NCBI RefSeq assembly: GCF_024623785.1
Contig: NZ_JANKBZ010000015.1
Location: 124,001-188,000 of the forward strand
Origin: Archangium lipolyticum
GTDB lineage: Bacteria; Myxococcota; Myxococcia; Myxococcales; Myxococcaceae
Length of the DNA stretch: 64,000 nt
Reading direction: 5' to 3'
In this document: positions 34,507 to 43,807 of the stretch, piece after piece
Layout: each line of letters opens with the position of its first letter
Position numbering within the stretch: position 1 is the stretch's first letter
Notes under the pieces: model-generated
Database searches by the model: none
What the model saw: only the letters and a program-made list of their open reading frames with translations
Told to the model about the DNA's origin: nothing
Made by a program: the position numbers and the translations under genes

Positions 34507-35946
34507 ATGCGCATGGTGAGCATGGATGAGCAGTCCCGGAAGAACCCCTTCCAGGAAGCCTTCGAGCGCCTGCGGGCCCGGCGCTGGGAGATGTCGAGGA
34601 CGACCGCCCGGGAGCGCATCGCGCGGCTGGAGAAGCTGCGGCGCGCCATCGTCGAGCGGCGCGAGGCCATCTATCAGGCCATCCACAAGGACTTCCGCAA
34701 GCCGGCCGCCGAGGTGGAGACGACGGAAATCCTCATGGCGCTCACGGAGATCGACCACATCGTCAAGAACCTGGCGAAGTGGATGAAGCCGCGCAAGGTG
34801 GGCACGCCCGTGCTGCTCACCGGCACGCGCAGCGAGGTGCGCTACGAGGCCAAGGGCGTGGTGCTCATCATCTCGCCATGGAACTACCCCTTCCAGCTGC
34901 TCATCGCGCCGCTGGTGGCGGCGGTGGCGGCGGGCAACTGCGTGCTGCTCAAGCCCAGCGAGAAGACGCCGCACACGGCGGCCCTCATCGACCAGCTCAT
35001 CCGCGACGTGTTCGACCCGTCCGAGGTGACGGTGGCGCTGGGTGGGCCGGAGGTGAGCCAGGCGCTGCTGGAGCTGCCCTTCGACCACTTCTTCTTCACC
35101 GGCGGCCCGAAGGTGGGGCGCAAGGTGATGGAGGCGGCGGCGAAGTTCCTGGCCGGGGTGACGCTGGAGCTGGGCGGCAAGTCGCCCGCCGTGGTGGACG
35201 AGACGGCGGACCTCGACGCCGCGGCCGAGCGCATCGCCTTCGGCAAGTTCATCAACGGCGGGCAGACGTGCGTGGCGCCGGACTACGTGATGGTGCACGC
35301 CTCGAAGGAGGCGGAGTTCCTCTCGAAGCTGGGCCAGACGCTCGCGCGCTTCTACGGCACGACGGAGGAGGCGCGGAAGGCCACGCCGGACTTCTGCCGC
35401 ATGGTGGATGACGGTCAGTTCAACCGGGTCAACAAGCTGCTGGAGCGCTCGGTGGCCAGCGGGGTGCGCGTGGTGGAGGGCGGCACGGCGGACCCGACCA
35501 GCCGCTACATCGCCCCCACGGTGCTGGCGGACGTGAAGCCGGACTCGCCCATCATGGAGGAGGAGATCTTCGGCCCGGTGCTGCCGGTGCTGCGCTACCA
35601 GCGGCTGGACGAGGCGGTGCGGCAGATCCGCGAGGGCACCAAGCCCCTGGCCATGTACATCTTCAGCCACGACCGCCAGAACATCGAGCGGCTGCTGTCG
35701 GAGACGTCCGCGGGCGGCACGTGCGTGAACACCACGGTGGTGCACTTCAGCAACGCGGATCTGCCCTTCGGCGGCATCGGCGAGAGCGGCGTGGGCAACT
35801 ACCACGGCGAGTTCGGCTTCCGCACCTTCAGCCACGAACGGGCGGTGCTGCGCCAGGGGCCCCTGTCCTTCCTGCGCACCATGTTCCCGCCGTACACGGA
35901 GAAGGTGAGGAAGATGCAGCGCATGGCCACCCGACTCTTCGAGTAG
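34507..35946 (+). CDS. Aldehyde dehydrogenase, class 3 / fatty-aldehyde type
   Basis: 479 residues. NAD(P)-dependent ALDH with SPWNYPFQLLIAPLVAAVAAGNCVLLKPSE, catalytic Glu in LELGGKSPAVVDE and catalytic Cys in GGQTCVAPDYV. The missing N-terminal extension, the motif GGIGESGVGNYHGEFGFRTFSHERAVL and the basic-aromatic tail place it with AlkH/ALDH3-type enzymes that oxidise medium to long chain fatty aldehydes. ATG 34507 has GGAG about 9 bp upstream; nearby in-frame ATGs would shorten it by up to six residues. Probably regulated by the adjacent TetR protein. Confidence 0.94.
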   Translation: MRMVSMDEQSRKNPFQEAFERLRARRWEMSRTTARERIARLEKLRRAIVERREAIYQAIHKDFRKPAAEVETTEILMALTEIDHIVKNLAKWMKPRKVGTPVLLTGTRSEVRYEAKGVVLIISPWNYPFQLLIAPLVAAVAAGNCVLLKPSEKTPHTAALIDQLIRDVFDPSEVTVALGGPEVSQALLELPFDHFFFTGGPKVGRKVMEAAAKFLAGVTLELGGKSPAVVDETADLDAAAERIAFGKFINGGQTCVAPDYVMVHASKEAEFLSKLGQTLARFYGTTEEARKATPDFCRMVDDGQFNRVNKLLERSVASGVRVVEGGTADPTSRYIAPTVLADVKPDSPIMEEEIFGPVLPVLRYQRLDEAVRQIREGTKPLAMYIFSHDRQNIERLLSETSAGGTCVNTTVVHFSNADLPFGGIGESGVGNYHGEFGFRTFSHERAVLRQGPLSFLRTMFPPYTEKVRKMQRMATRLFE

Positions 35947-35959
35947 TAGAACGCCGGCC

Positions 35960-36220
35960 GTGTTCACCGTCGATCCCCATCCCCTGCTGGACCCGGTGGT
36001 CTTCACGGCCACCATCCCGTCCCCGCTGTCCGCCAGCCCCTCGCCCGAGTGGCTGGTGGCGCTGCTGAAGCTGGACGCCCGGGCGCCCCTGCGCGCCGAC
36101 GACGCCGTGCGCGGCCTGGGAAGAGACCTGTTGCGTCATGGCGGCTACAAGCAGCAGACCTTCACCTGGTACCGCGAGCTGCTCGAAAAGCTGGGCGCGG
36201 CGGTGGAGCGCCAGCCCTGA
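35960..36220 (+). CDS. Small uncharacterised protein, possibly a truncated remnant
   Basis: 86 residues from GTG 35960. The first 60 residues (VDPHPLLDPVVFTATIPSPL, SPEWLVALLKLDARAPL, RDLLRHGGYK) look conserved and resemble, from recall, the N-terminus of larger B3/B4-domain proteins. After HGGYK the sequence changes to an unrelated helical end, so this could be a truncated copy. It starts 13 bp after the aldehyde dehydrogenase and its stop overlaps the presumed CTG start of the phosphotransferase. Function unknown. Confidence 0.55.
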   Translation: MFTVDPHPLLDPVVFTATIPSPLSASPSPEWLVALLKLDARAPLRADDAVRGLGRDLLRHGGYKQQTFTWYRELLEKLGAAVERQP

Positions 36221-37332
36221 GCACCCCCGACCTGACCCAACTGCTGGCGGACGGAGCGCGCGCGCTGTCGGCGGCCTGGAACCGTCCGGTGCTGCTCAGC
36301 GGGCCCGAGCTCCTCAAGGCGGAGACCCGCAGCGTGGTGGTGCGTGCCCAGGTGCGCGGAGGCCCGGTGCCGTCCGTCGTCCTCAAGCACTTCCGGGACG
36401 ACCTGGTGTGCGGGCTCGACGACTGGGCGGGCGCGGAGTTCCTCACCCACCGCGGACTGGAGACGGGCCCCCGCTTCCTCGCGGGCAACGTGGACGCACG
36501 CCTCTTCGTGATGGAGGACCTCGGGCGCGGGCCCACGCTGGAGGCCCTGCTGCGCGGCGGGGACGCACGCGCGGCCAACGCGGGGTTGATGGCCACCGCG
36601 CGCCTCACCGGCCAGCTCCACGCCCGGACACTGGGCTCACAGTCCGACTACGAGCTCGTCCGACTGGCGCTGCCTCCCCGCCACGAGCGGATACGGGTGG
36701 AGAACGCGCGCTTCCTGCTCGACCACGAGGGACGGTTGCTGCGCTGGCTCAACGCGGTGGACGCCCAGGCCGCGCCGGGCCTGAGCGAGGACCTGGAGGC
36801 GGTGGCGCGCGCGCTCGCGGACCCGGGCCCCTTCTTCTCCTTCACCCATGGGGACATGGCGCCGAGCAACGTCCTCTTCACGCCCAACGGCCCGCGCCTG
36901 CTCGACTTCGAGTACGCGGGCATGCGTCACGCCATGTACGACGCGCTGATGTGGCTCGTCAGCGTGCCCTTCCCCGAGGAGCTCGTGGCCCGCGCGGACA
37001 TCACCTACCGCATCACCCTGTCGGCCGACTGCGAGGCGGCCCAGGTGGACTCGCTCTGGGCCCGGGCCCGCGCCACGGTGGCGCTGGCGCGCACGGTGAA
37101 CCTCTTCCAGTGGCTCAACCCCCAGGTGCTCGAGGAGGACCGGGAGTGGGCCCCGGGCTTCTCCGCGCGCACCGCCCTGCTGCACCACCTGGCGCGCTGC
37201 CGGGCCCTGCTCGCCCCAGCCGATGGCTTCCCGGGACTCGCCCACACGTTGGAGGCGCTGGAGACCCGCCTGCGCGAGCGATGGACGGTGACGCCCTTCG
37301 TCTGGCCCGCCTTCCGTCAGGAAGACCGCTGA
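36217..37332 (+). CDS. APH-type phosphotransferase with probable CTG start
   Basis: About 371 residues. Kinase-like fold: VVLKHFRDD supplies the ATP-binding Lys, FFSFTHGDMAPSNVLF is the Brenner-type catalytic loop (Asp, Asn), and RLLDFEYAGM the metal-binding Asp. This matches the aminoglycoside phosphotransferase/choline kinase superfamily. No ATG, GTG or TTG lies in frame at the expected N-terminus; CTG 36217, overlapping the preceding TGA (CTGA) with GGAG 8-9 bp upstream, is the best candidate. The next standard start, near 36334, would delete N-lobe strands. Substrate unknown. Ends inside the convergent gluconokinase gene. Confidence 0.82.
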   Translation: MSTPDLTQLLADGARALSAAWNRPVLLSGPELLKAETRSVVVRAQVRGGPVPSVVLKHFRDDLVCGLDDWAGAEFLTHRGLETGPRFLAGNVDARLFVMEDLGRGPTLEALLRGGDARAANAGLMATARLTGQLHARTLGSQSDYELVRLALPPRHERIRVENARFLLDHEGRLLRWLNAVDAQAAPGLSEDLEAVARALADPGPFFSFTHGDMAPSNVLFTPNGPRLLDFEYAGMRHAMYDALMWLVSVPFPEELVARADITYRITLSADCEAAQVDSLWARARATVALARTVNLFQWLNPQVLEEDREWAPGFSARTALLHHLARCRALLAPADGFPGLAHTLEALETRLRERWTVTPFVWPAFRQEDR

Positions 37333-37814
37333 AGCTCCAGGCCCCGGAGCAGGGTGGCCACCACCGTGTCCGGGTCCGGAGAGACGTCCACCGCCAGCGC
37401 GCCCTCGGGCACCTCCAGCGTCGCGAGCTGGCTGTCGAGCAGCGTCGTCGGCATGTAGTGGCCCCGCCGCCGTGCCAGCCGCTCGGCGAGCACCTCGCGC
37501 GGCGCCCACAGGTACACCCACCGTTGCCGCGCCGTGTCCACCGTCAGCAGCTCCCGGTAGGAGCGCTTGAGCGCCGAGCACGCCAGCACCAGGTCTTCCC
37601 CCGACTCCAGCGCCCTCCGGACGACGTCCCGTAGCGCGGCCAGCCAGGGCGCCCGATCCTCGTCCGTGAGCGGAATGCCCGCCGCCATCTTCGCGACGTT
37701 CTCGCGGGAGTGGAGATCATCCGCGTCCCGGAAACGCCACCCGAGCGCCGCGGCGAGCCGCTGTCCCACCGTCGTCTTCCCCGCCCCGGACACTCCCATC
37801 ACGATGACCACCAC
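37317..37814 (-). CDS. gntK: Gluconokinase
   Basis: 165 residues, standard size for GntK. P-loop GVSGAGKTTVGQRLA, DADDLHSRENVAKMAAGIPLTDEDRAPWLAAL (gluconate-binding signature), ACSALKRSYRELL and RRGHYMPTTLLDSQLATLE are all diagnostic. It phosphorylates D-gluconate to 6-phosphogluconate with ATP, feeding the pentose-phosphate pathway. The GTG start has GAGG 9 bp upstream. It overlaps the phosphotransferase tail-to-tail by 16 bp. No gluconate transporter or dehydratase is adjacent. Confidence 0.95.
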   Translation of the reverse strand: MVVIVMGVSGAGKTTVGQRLAAALGWRFRDADDLHSRENVAKMAAGIPLTDEDRAPWLAALRDVVRRALESGEDLVLACSALKRSYRELLTVDTARQRWVYLWAPREVLAERLARRRGHYMPTTLLDSQLATLEVPEGALAVDVSPDPDTVVATLLRGLELQRSS

Positions 37815-38041
37815 GCGTGTGACCTCTCAGAAGTTCCAACCAACCCCGGGAGATGTGGAAGTTTTGATCAATCCCCACAACCTCCAGCTGAACGAATTGA
37901 GCATCCGACACGAGGATCCGCCAGACGTACGGTGCTGGGCATTGCAAGCACGCGGATTCCCGTCCCCCGTCCATCACGAAACGCAGCATGGCCCTTGCAG
38001 GTCATTCACTGCCTTTCATCCATCACTCCGAGCCGGTCCCC

Positions 38042-39478
38042 ATGCACTGCGAGCACTGTTCGTCAGAGCACCCCGCGAGCGTCCCGTGCGACCAGCAGGT
38101 CACCTGCTCCGGCGCCGAGTTCGCGAGCCCGGCGCGGCGGTCCGTCTCCACGGGGAAGCCGCCGGTGGTGGACCTGCGAGGCCGCACGCTGGGCCACTAC
38201 CGGCTGACACGCCTGCTGGGCAGTGGCGGCATGGGGACGGTGTACCTCGCCGAGCAGACGCTCATCGGGGCCCGTGTGGCGGTGAAGGTGCTACACCCGA
38301 ACCTGGCGCAGGACGCCCGGCTGCGCGCGCGCTTCTACGCCGAGGCGCGCACGGTGAACCTCATCGGCCACCCCAACATCGTCCGCATCTTCGACATCAG
38401 CGAGTCGGAGGATGGGCTGCACTACTTCGTCATGGAGCACCTGGAGGGCCAGCCCCTGTCTCGGCTGCCGCGCCCGATGGAGCCGGGGCTGGTGGCCTGG
38501 CTGCTCGCCCAGGCCTGTGACGCGCTGGAGGCCGTCCACCGCAGCGGCGTGGTGCACAGGGACTTGAAGCCGGACAACCTCCTCATGGTGGAACGCCCGG
38601 GGGAGCGCCCCGCCCTCAAGGTGCTCGACTTCGGCGTGGCCAAGGCGCTGCGCGACACCGGCCAGGAGCAGACGATGGCCGGGCAGGTCCTCGGCACCCC
38701 CGCGTACATGGCCCCCGAGCAGTGGAGCGGCCAGCCCGTGGATGGGCGCTCGGACCTCTACTCGCTGGGAGTCACCGGCTACCTGCTCCTCACCGGGCAG
38801 CTGCCCTATCCCCGAGGGCAGCTCGCGGAGCTGGTGCTCGCGCCGGAGCCCCTGCCCCCGCTGCGCCCCCCGCATACACTCGTCCCCTCCGTGCCGGAGG
38901 CGCTCTCCCAGGCACTGCTGCGCGCCCTGGCCCGCAGCCCGGCGGAGCGCTTCGCCACCGCGCTCGACTTCAAGCGGGCCCTGCTCTCCTCGGTGCGCCC
39001 GACCCTCGCCTCGCGACCCACCCCTCCCCGCGCCGTCCAGGTCCCTCCCCTCCCCCCCACCAGCACACCCATCCCCGCGGCACCACCCCGGCCCGAGCCC
39101 AATGATCCCACGCCCCTGCCCACCTGGACGGCCCGGGTACGCCGCGGCGGCGGGAGCCCCGGCTCCGTGGTGGTGCACTGCAGTGAGCTCAGCCGCGGCG
39201 GCCTCTTCATGTGCTGCGCCGAGCCCTTCCCTCCACTCTTCACCCGGCTCGAGTTCACGCTCCAGCTCGGCGGCGAGGAGGTGGAGTGCGTCGGGGAGGT
39301 GGTGCGGCACGTGGACTCGGCCCTGGCACGCAACTGGCACATGTCCCCGGGCGTGGGCCTCCAGTTCATCAACCCCTCCGCCCGGCTGCGGGACATGCTG
39401 ATGAGGCTCCGGTCCACGCGGCGTCCGTCCGCGGCACCACACTCCATCCTCGCGAAGGAAGCCCTCGCGCACATCTGA
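38042..39478 (+). CDS. Ser/Thr protein kinase with C-terminal PilZ-like domain
   Basis: 478 residues from ATG 38042 (ATG 37988 also possible). A small Cys-rich N-terminus (MHCEHCSSEH...C) may bind zinc. The Hanks kinase domain (about 50-315) is complete: GSGGMGTVY, VAVKVLH, HRDLKPDN, DFGVAK, GTPAYMAPEQW. A Pro-rich linker follows, then a PilZ-like beta-barrel (about 375-465; VVHCSELSRGGLFMCC, VECVGEVVRHVDS, GVGLQFI). The first Arg-x3-Arg of c-di-GMP-binding PilZ domains is not evident, so ligand binding is uncertain. No membrane segment. Kinase-PilZ fusions would link phosphorylation to second-messenger or surface signalling. Confidence 0.92.
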   Translation: MHCEHCSSEHPASVPCDQQVTCSGAEFASPARRSVSTGKPPVVDLRGRTLGHYRLTRLLGSGGMGTVYLAEQTLIGARVAVKVLHPNLAQDARLRARFYAEARTVNLIGHPNIVRIFDISESEDGLHYFVMEHLEGQPLSRLPRPMEPGLVAWLLAQACDALEAVHRSGVVHRDLKPDNLLMVERPGERPALKVLDFGVAKALRDTGQEQTMAGQVLGTPAYMAPEQWSGQPVDGRSDLYSLGVTGYLLLTGQLPYPRGQLAELVLAPEPLPPLRPPHTLVPSVPEALSQALLRALARSPAERFATALDFKRALLSSVRPTLASRPTPPRAVQVPPLPPTSTPIPAAPPRPEPNDPTPLPTWTARVRRGGGSPGSVVVHCSELSRGGLFMCCAEPFPPLFTRLEFTLQLGGEEVECVGEVVRHVDSALARNWHMSPGVGLQFINPSARLRDMLMRLRSTRRPSAAPHSILAKEALAHI

Positions 39479-39593
39479 AGCCCCGCGCGTGTCCGTTTCC
39501 CGTCACTCCGGGGGAGCGAAACGTTTCCTGCCGGACGGCGGTGGGAGATCAGCACGGCCCCCGCTGTGGGCGATGGATACCCTGGTGTGTGCC

Positions 39594-40433
39594 ATGATGC
39601 GCGGATCAGGTGATCGAACCCGGGGGGGTTGGAGTCGCGTCGGGTGGCGTGGCGCGTGGGTGCTCGTGTGGGCGGTGCTGCTGGGAGCCTGTAGGGATCC
39701 AGACGCCGTCTCCGGGACGGCGCTCTACGTCACCACCGAGTTCACCCCCACGCTGCTGCTCACCCAGGTGCGCGTGTGGGGTGAGGTGGAGGGAGGGCCT
39801 TCGTTCGGCCCGCACCTGCTGCCCGAGCAACCGGAACGGCTGCTACAGAGTGGGGAGACGTTGCGCATCCTGCTGGGGGATGCTCCCAATGGCGCGCGGA
39901 CGACGGTCTATATCGAGGGACTGAACGACTCCGGCACGGTGGCGCGCGGCGAGAACAGCACGCACATCCGGGATGGGTACGAGGTGAAAGTCGCCATCCG
40001 GCTGGAGGCCAAGAACCCGGACGGGGGCAACGGCACCTTCTGCATCGAGTGTAACGGCTGCTGCATCGAGGGCATCTGCACCCGCCCCACCTTCCAGACG
40101 TGCGGAGCGGGAGGCATCAGCTGCGTGGCCTGTGACGAGGCGCGAGCCAATGCCTGTGACGCACGGGGCGTCTGTGTCTGCGGCACCCAGCCCTCCTGCA
40201 CCGGGGTGAACGTGGACCGCTGCGAGAACGGGCAGTGCAAGTGCGGGAGCAGCGGGCCCTGTGGCGCGGGACAGGCATGCGTGAACGGCACCTGCCAATG
40301 CACGCCGGACTCCTGCGATGGCTGCTGCTCGGGTAATACGTGCGAGCCGGGCAACACGAAGGACAAGTGTGGCAAGGGCGGCGAGGCCTGCAGCAAGTGC
40401 AAGAGCTGCAACGCGGACCGGACCTGCGGCTGA
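39594..40433 (+). CDS. Cys-rich lipoprotein with EGF-like repeats
   Basis: 279 residues. A signal with Arg residues, a hydrophobic WVLVWAVLLGAC core and a lipobox Cys mark it as an outer-membrane lipoprotein. A 110-residue beta-rich domain is followed from about residue 140 by a region with more than 20 cysteines in short spacings (CIECNGCCIEGIC, CVACDEARANACDARGVCVCG, CKCGSSGPCGAGQACVNGTCQC, CDGCCSGNTC), resembling the tag-rich surface proteins of myxobacteria. A start at 39597 is equally possible. It is convergent with the ceramidase. Function unknown; surface structure or adhesion is likely. Confidence 0.85.
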   Translation: MMRGSGDRTRGGWSRVGWRGAWVLVWAVLLGACRDPDAVSGTALYVTTEFTPTLLLTQVRVWGEVEGGPSFGPHLLPEQPERLLQSGETLRILLGDAPNGARTTVYIEGLNDSGTVARGENSTHIRDGYEVKVAIRLEAKNPDGGNGTFCIECNGCCIEGICTRPTFQTCGAGGISCVACDEARANACDARGVCVCGTQPSCTGVNVDRCENGQCKCGSSGPCGAGQACVNGTCQCTPDSCDGCCSGNTCEPGNTKDKCGKGGEACSKCKSCNADRTCG

Positions 40434-40451
40434 GCGCCACCCGGCGCCGGC

Positions 40452-42539
40452 TCACTTCACGGTGAAGGGGCGCGAGGCGCCCTTGTAGGGGCGCACCCTG
40501 CCATCCCAGCCGGACTTCCAGTCGCCCTCGTGGACGATGCGGTAGGTGCCCGGTTCCGCGTCCTGGGGGATGGCCCACTCGATGATGACGTGCGAGCACG
40601 CCAGGGTGGGCAGGCAGTAGCCGCGCCGCCACGTGTACTTCGTCTCCCAGTCCCAGTCATACGCCACGTCATCCCAGAAGAGGCCCCGGCGGCGCTGCAC
40701 GCGCAGGAAGGTGCCCTGGATGTGCGGATCGTTCTTCGGGTGCCCGCCCCAGAAGGTGACGCGCACCGTCTCCCCGCGCGCATAGGACTCCCGCGCGTCG
40801 ACGAAGACATCCCCGAAGCGCCCCCACAGCGGCTTGTCGTCGAAGAGGACGCCGGGCCGCAGGTGGTTCTGCAGGCCTTGCAGCTCGCGCGGCGCCGGTC
40901 CCGGGGGAACGGACGTGCCCTCGCGCAGCGCCCGGGCCAGCCCGTCGAACTCCTGCTGGAGGGCCGCCAGCGTCCACGGGCCGAAGTGGGTGGAGGCCCC
41001 CTCATACTCCTGCTTCGCGTACTCCTCGCGCGTGGCGATGTAGCCGGAGTAGGCGTTGGACAGGCCGGCGATGACCACCTCCGTCACCCCCGCCGGGGCC
41101 AACCGCGCCCGCACCGTCTCACGCAGGCGGCGGCCCGCCATGGTGGTCAGCTCGAAGGGCACCGCCACCAGCGCCACGTTCCCCACGGTGACGAGCTGCA
41201 GCGGCAGCACCTCGGGGCTCCACGGGAAGGGCTGCATCGTGCCCATCTCCAGCACGATGGGCTTCTCCGCCTGGCAGGGCGTGGTGGTGGTGGTGCAGGT
41301 GAAGGCGCTCCACACGTCGTGCATGGCGGCGCAGGTGGCCCCCTCGTGTCCCACGCCCGGCCCGTCCTCGGCGCCCGCCAGCATGGAGATGCCGATGGCC
41401 GCCGGGCAGGTGTGCCCCTCGGTGCCTCCCGTGAAGGCCGGCGACACCGTCACGTCGTCCATCTTCACGTACACGTGCCGGTAGTCCACGCCGCCCGTGA
41501 GGGGCGTGATGGCGCTCTCGTAGAGGGCCACGGCGCGTGCGTACTGCTTGCGGCCGGAGAGCTCCGTGCTCTCGAAGTCGTCCTCGCCACCCCCATCCTC
41601 GCCCCCGTGGATGTTGGGCGTGACATCCCCCTCGTTGCTCTGCGCGAAGGCGGCCACGAAGGTCTCCCCGGTGGCGTCGTAGCGCGTGCCCTTCGCCTTC
41701 TCGAAGAGATAGGAGGCGTACCCCTTGTTGTCGCCGCTGATGTAGCGGTACTTCATCCCCATCGAGGTGGCGTGCACCGCGAACCAGTCGATGAGCCCCA
41801 CCTCCACGCCCGAGTCCTTGGTGAAGCGCAGCAGCGTCATCCGCTTGTCCGTGTCGTACGCGTAGCGCGCGCGCTCCTCGGGAGGGTTGAGACGGTAGGC
41901 CTCGGGCGAGCGGTTGCGGCTCGCGTCGAGCAGGTCCCCCGCCGCCAGGGTGATGCGGCCCGGGCCCAGGTGCGCGTGCGCGCGGACGATGGACTGGTAG
42001 ATGCCGTCGACGATGACCTCGAAGTTGCGTGGGACGAAGCCGAACGTGCTCAGGTTGTAGAGCGCGTAGTGCGAGTAGCCCCCCGGCCCGCTGTGGGTAT
42101 GGGTGGCGCTCAGCAGCACGTTCTCATCGGAGTAGAGCCCGCCGAAGGTGTCGCGCAGCCGCTTCACCACCTGCTGCTTCACGCCCTGGAACATCATGCC
42201 CAGGTCCGCGCTCACGAACACCACGCGCTTGCCGTTGCACGGCGAGGCGATGACGAAGGCGCGCGAGCGCAAGCGCTGGTGGATGCCGGCCGTCTGCTGC
42301 TCCAGCTCCACGTAGCCCATCATCCCCACCTCGGCGGCGGGGCCGGTGATGTCGTACAGACCGCTGCCGATGAGGAACGACTGCTGCCCGGCGCAGGAGC
42401 CACCGAGCCCCTGTCCCTCCGGCCCCAGCGTCTGCCCGGCGTCCGCCTGTCCGCTCCGCGAGCCACGATGGCCACAGCCGGCGAGCGCCAGGAGCAGTGC
42501 CAGCACGAGCGCACCGTGGCGGATGATGGACGAGCGCAC
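40452..42539 (-). CDS. Neutral/alkaline ceramidase, lipoprotein
   Basis: About 695 residues. Signal with lipobox (LALAGC). Neutral ceramidase signatures: GLYDITGPAAEVGMMGY, RLRSRAFVIASP, VVFVSADLGMMFQGV, SATHTHSGPGGYSHYALYN (zinc His and catalytic Ser), AVHATSMG, GDNKGYASYLFE, AFAQSNEGDVTPN and the C-terminal Ig-like domain with FWGGHPKNDPH. It hydrolyses ceramide to sphingosine and fatty acid, probably on the cell surface, fitting a bacterivorous lifestyle and membrane-lipid remodelling. GTG 42539 gives better spacing to GGAGG than GTG 42545. Confidence 0.95.
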   Translation of the reverse strand: MRSSIIRHGALVLALLLALAGCGHRGSRSGQADAGQTLGPEGQGLGGSCAGQQSFLIGSGLYDITGPAAEVGMMGYVELEQQTAGIHQRLRSRAFVIASPCNGKRVVFVSADLGMMFQGVKQQVVKRLRDTFGGLYSDENVLLSATHTHSGPGGYSHYALYNLSTFGFVPRNFEVIVDGIYQSIVRAHAHLGPGRITLAAGDLLDASRNRSPEAYRLNPPEERARYAYDTDKRMTLLRFTKDSGVEVGLIDWFAVHATSMGMKYRYISGDNKGYASYLFEKAKGTRYDATGETFVAAFAQSNEGDVTPNIHGGEDGGGEDDFESTELSGRKQYARAVALYESAITPLTGGVDYRHVYVKMDDVTVSPAFTGGTEGHTCPAAIGISMLAGAEDGPGVGHEGATCAAMHDVWSAFTCTTTTTPCQAEKPIVLEMGTMQPFPWSPEVLPLQLVTVGNVALVAVPFELTTMAGRRLRETVRARLAPAGVTEVVIAGLSNAYSGYIATREEYAKQEYEGASTHFGPWTLAALQQEFDGLARALREGTSVPPGPAPRELQGLQNHLRPGVLFDDKPLWGRFGDVFVDARESYARGETVRVTFWGGHPKNDPHIQGTFLRVQRRRGLFWDDVAYDWDWETKYTWRRGYCLPTLACSHVIIEWAIPQDAEPGTYRIVHEGDWKSGWDGRVRPYKGASRPFTVK

Positions 42540-42622
42540 ACACACCTCCAGAAAGGGCCGGGCGGCCCCTGCAGAGGTATAGGACAGCGCGGGTGGCCGT
42601 GCAGGGCGGCCGGTGGCCCTGC

Positions 42623-43807
42623 TCAGGAGGCCCTGGGCAGCGTCACCCGGAAGACGGTGCCCTCACCCCACGAGGAGGAGACGCAGATGCTCCCTCCCAA
42701 GCCTCGCAGGATGTCATGACACACGGAGAGCGAGGGGCCCTGCTTCGCCTCCCGCGGCGTGAAGAGCGGCTCGAAGAGGCGCGACAGTTGCTCGGGTGGG
42801 ATGCAGGCGCCGGTGTGGTGCACTTCCACCACCACGTGGCCCTCGCCATCCTCGCGGGTGACCAGGCGCACCTCGTTCTCATTCGTGTCCCCGTGGTCCG
42901 GCAGCGACAGCACCGCGTGGAGGACGAGGTTGAGGAAGGCCTGGCGCAGCACGCCCTCGCCGCAGGCCACCGTGGCCCGCGAGCCGTAGTCCCGCACCAG
43001 CCGTCCGCGCGAGCGCAGCGTGCTGGACACCATCTGCCCCACCAGGTCGAGCAGGCGGTTCACGTCCACCGGTCCCTGGCTCGGGTCCGCCCGGAAGCTG
43101 CGCAGGTGGCCGATGAGCTGCCGCAGCCGCTCGGCGCCCTCGCGCACCTCGCCCACCGCCTCGCGCCACTCGGCCACCTGCTCCGGCCGGGTGGCCCCGG
43201 CCACGTCGCCCATGCTGGACAGCAGGTAGTCGAGGTTGGCGAGCATGAAGGCCAGCGGGTTGTTCATGTCGTGCGCGAAGCCCGGCACGAGCATCCCCAG
43301 GGTGGCCAGCTGATCCGACTGCTGGAGGCGCGCCTGCATCTGCCGGCGCTCGGTGCGGTCCGTCAGCGTGCCCAGCACCTCGCCCTGCCCCGTCGGCGAG
43401 CTGTGGGCGGCCAGCTCCACCCACAACGGGCCTCCAGCCGCCAGGAGCCGCAGCTCGATGCGGAAGGAGGGCTGGACGCGCGCGGCGAGCGCATCCAGCA
43501 CGGCCTGCACCCGCGGCCTGTCCTCCGGGTGCGCCATCTCCACCAGCGGCTGCCCGAGCACCTCCTCCACCTCCAGCCCCGTCAGCGACGTCCAGGTGGG
43601 GCCCAGGAAGGTGAGCGCGCCCAGGCCGTCGAGGTGGAAGACGACCTCACTCAGCTGCTCCGCCAGGAAGTGGTAGCGCAGCGCGTCCGCCGACAATCCC
43701 GAGCGGAGGCCCGCGGCGAGCGCCAGCATGTCCATACGTGAGAGCGAACCCGGCGCCGGGCTCTCGGCCTCGAAGACGCTGGCCTGCGACAGCTGCTGGT
43801 ACACCAT
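42623..43807 (-). CDS. PAS-domain histidine kinase with degenerate ATPase domain
   Basis: 394 residues, cytoplasmic. A PAS domain (about 45-155: FHLDGLGALTFLGPTWTSLTGLEVEEVLG, MAHPEDRPRV) is followed by HisKA with His179 in GFAHDMNNPLAFML. The HATPase is odd: the N-box Asn is His297 (LNLVLHAVLS) and the G1 Asp is His331 (EVHHTGACIP). The lid keeps FEPLFTPREAKQGPSLSVC. Loss of both residues predicts no ATP binding, so it may be a pseudokinase phosphorylated by another kinase. AAAGGAG lies 7 bp before the ATG. No partner regulator is adjacent. Confidence 0.88.
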   Translation of the reverse strand: MVYQQLSQASVFEAESPAPGSLSRMDMLALAAGLRSGLSADALRYHFLAEQLSEVVFHLDGLGALTFLGPTWTSLTGLEVEEVLGQPLVEMAHPEDRPRVQAVLDALAARVQPSFRIELRLLAAGGPLWVELAAHSSPTGQGEVLGTLTDRTERRQMQARLQQSDQLATLGMLVPGFAHDMNNPLAFMLANLDYLLSSMGDVAGATRPEQVAEWREAVGEVREGAERLRQLIGHLRSFRADPSQGPVDVNRLLDLVGQMVSSTLRSRGRLVRDYGSRATVACGEGVLRQAFLNLVLHAVLSLPDHGDTNENEVRLVTREDGEGHVVVEVHHTGACIPPEQLSRLFEPLFTPREAKQGPSLSVCHDILRGLGGSICVSSSWGEGTVFRVTLPRAS

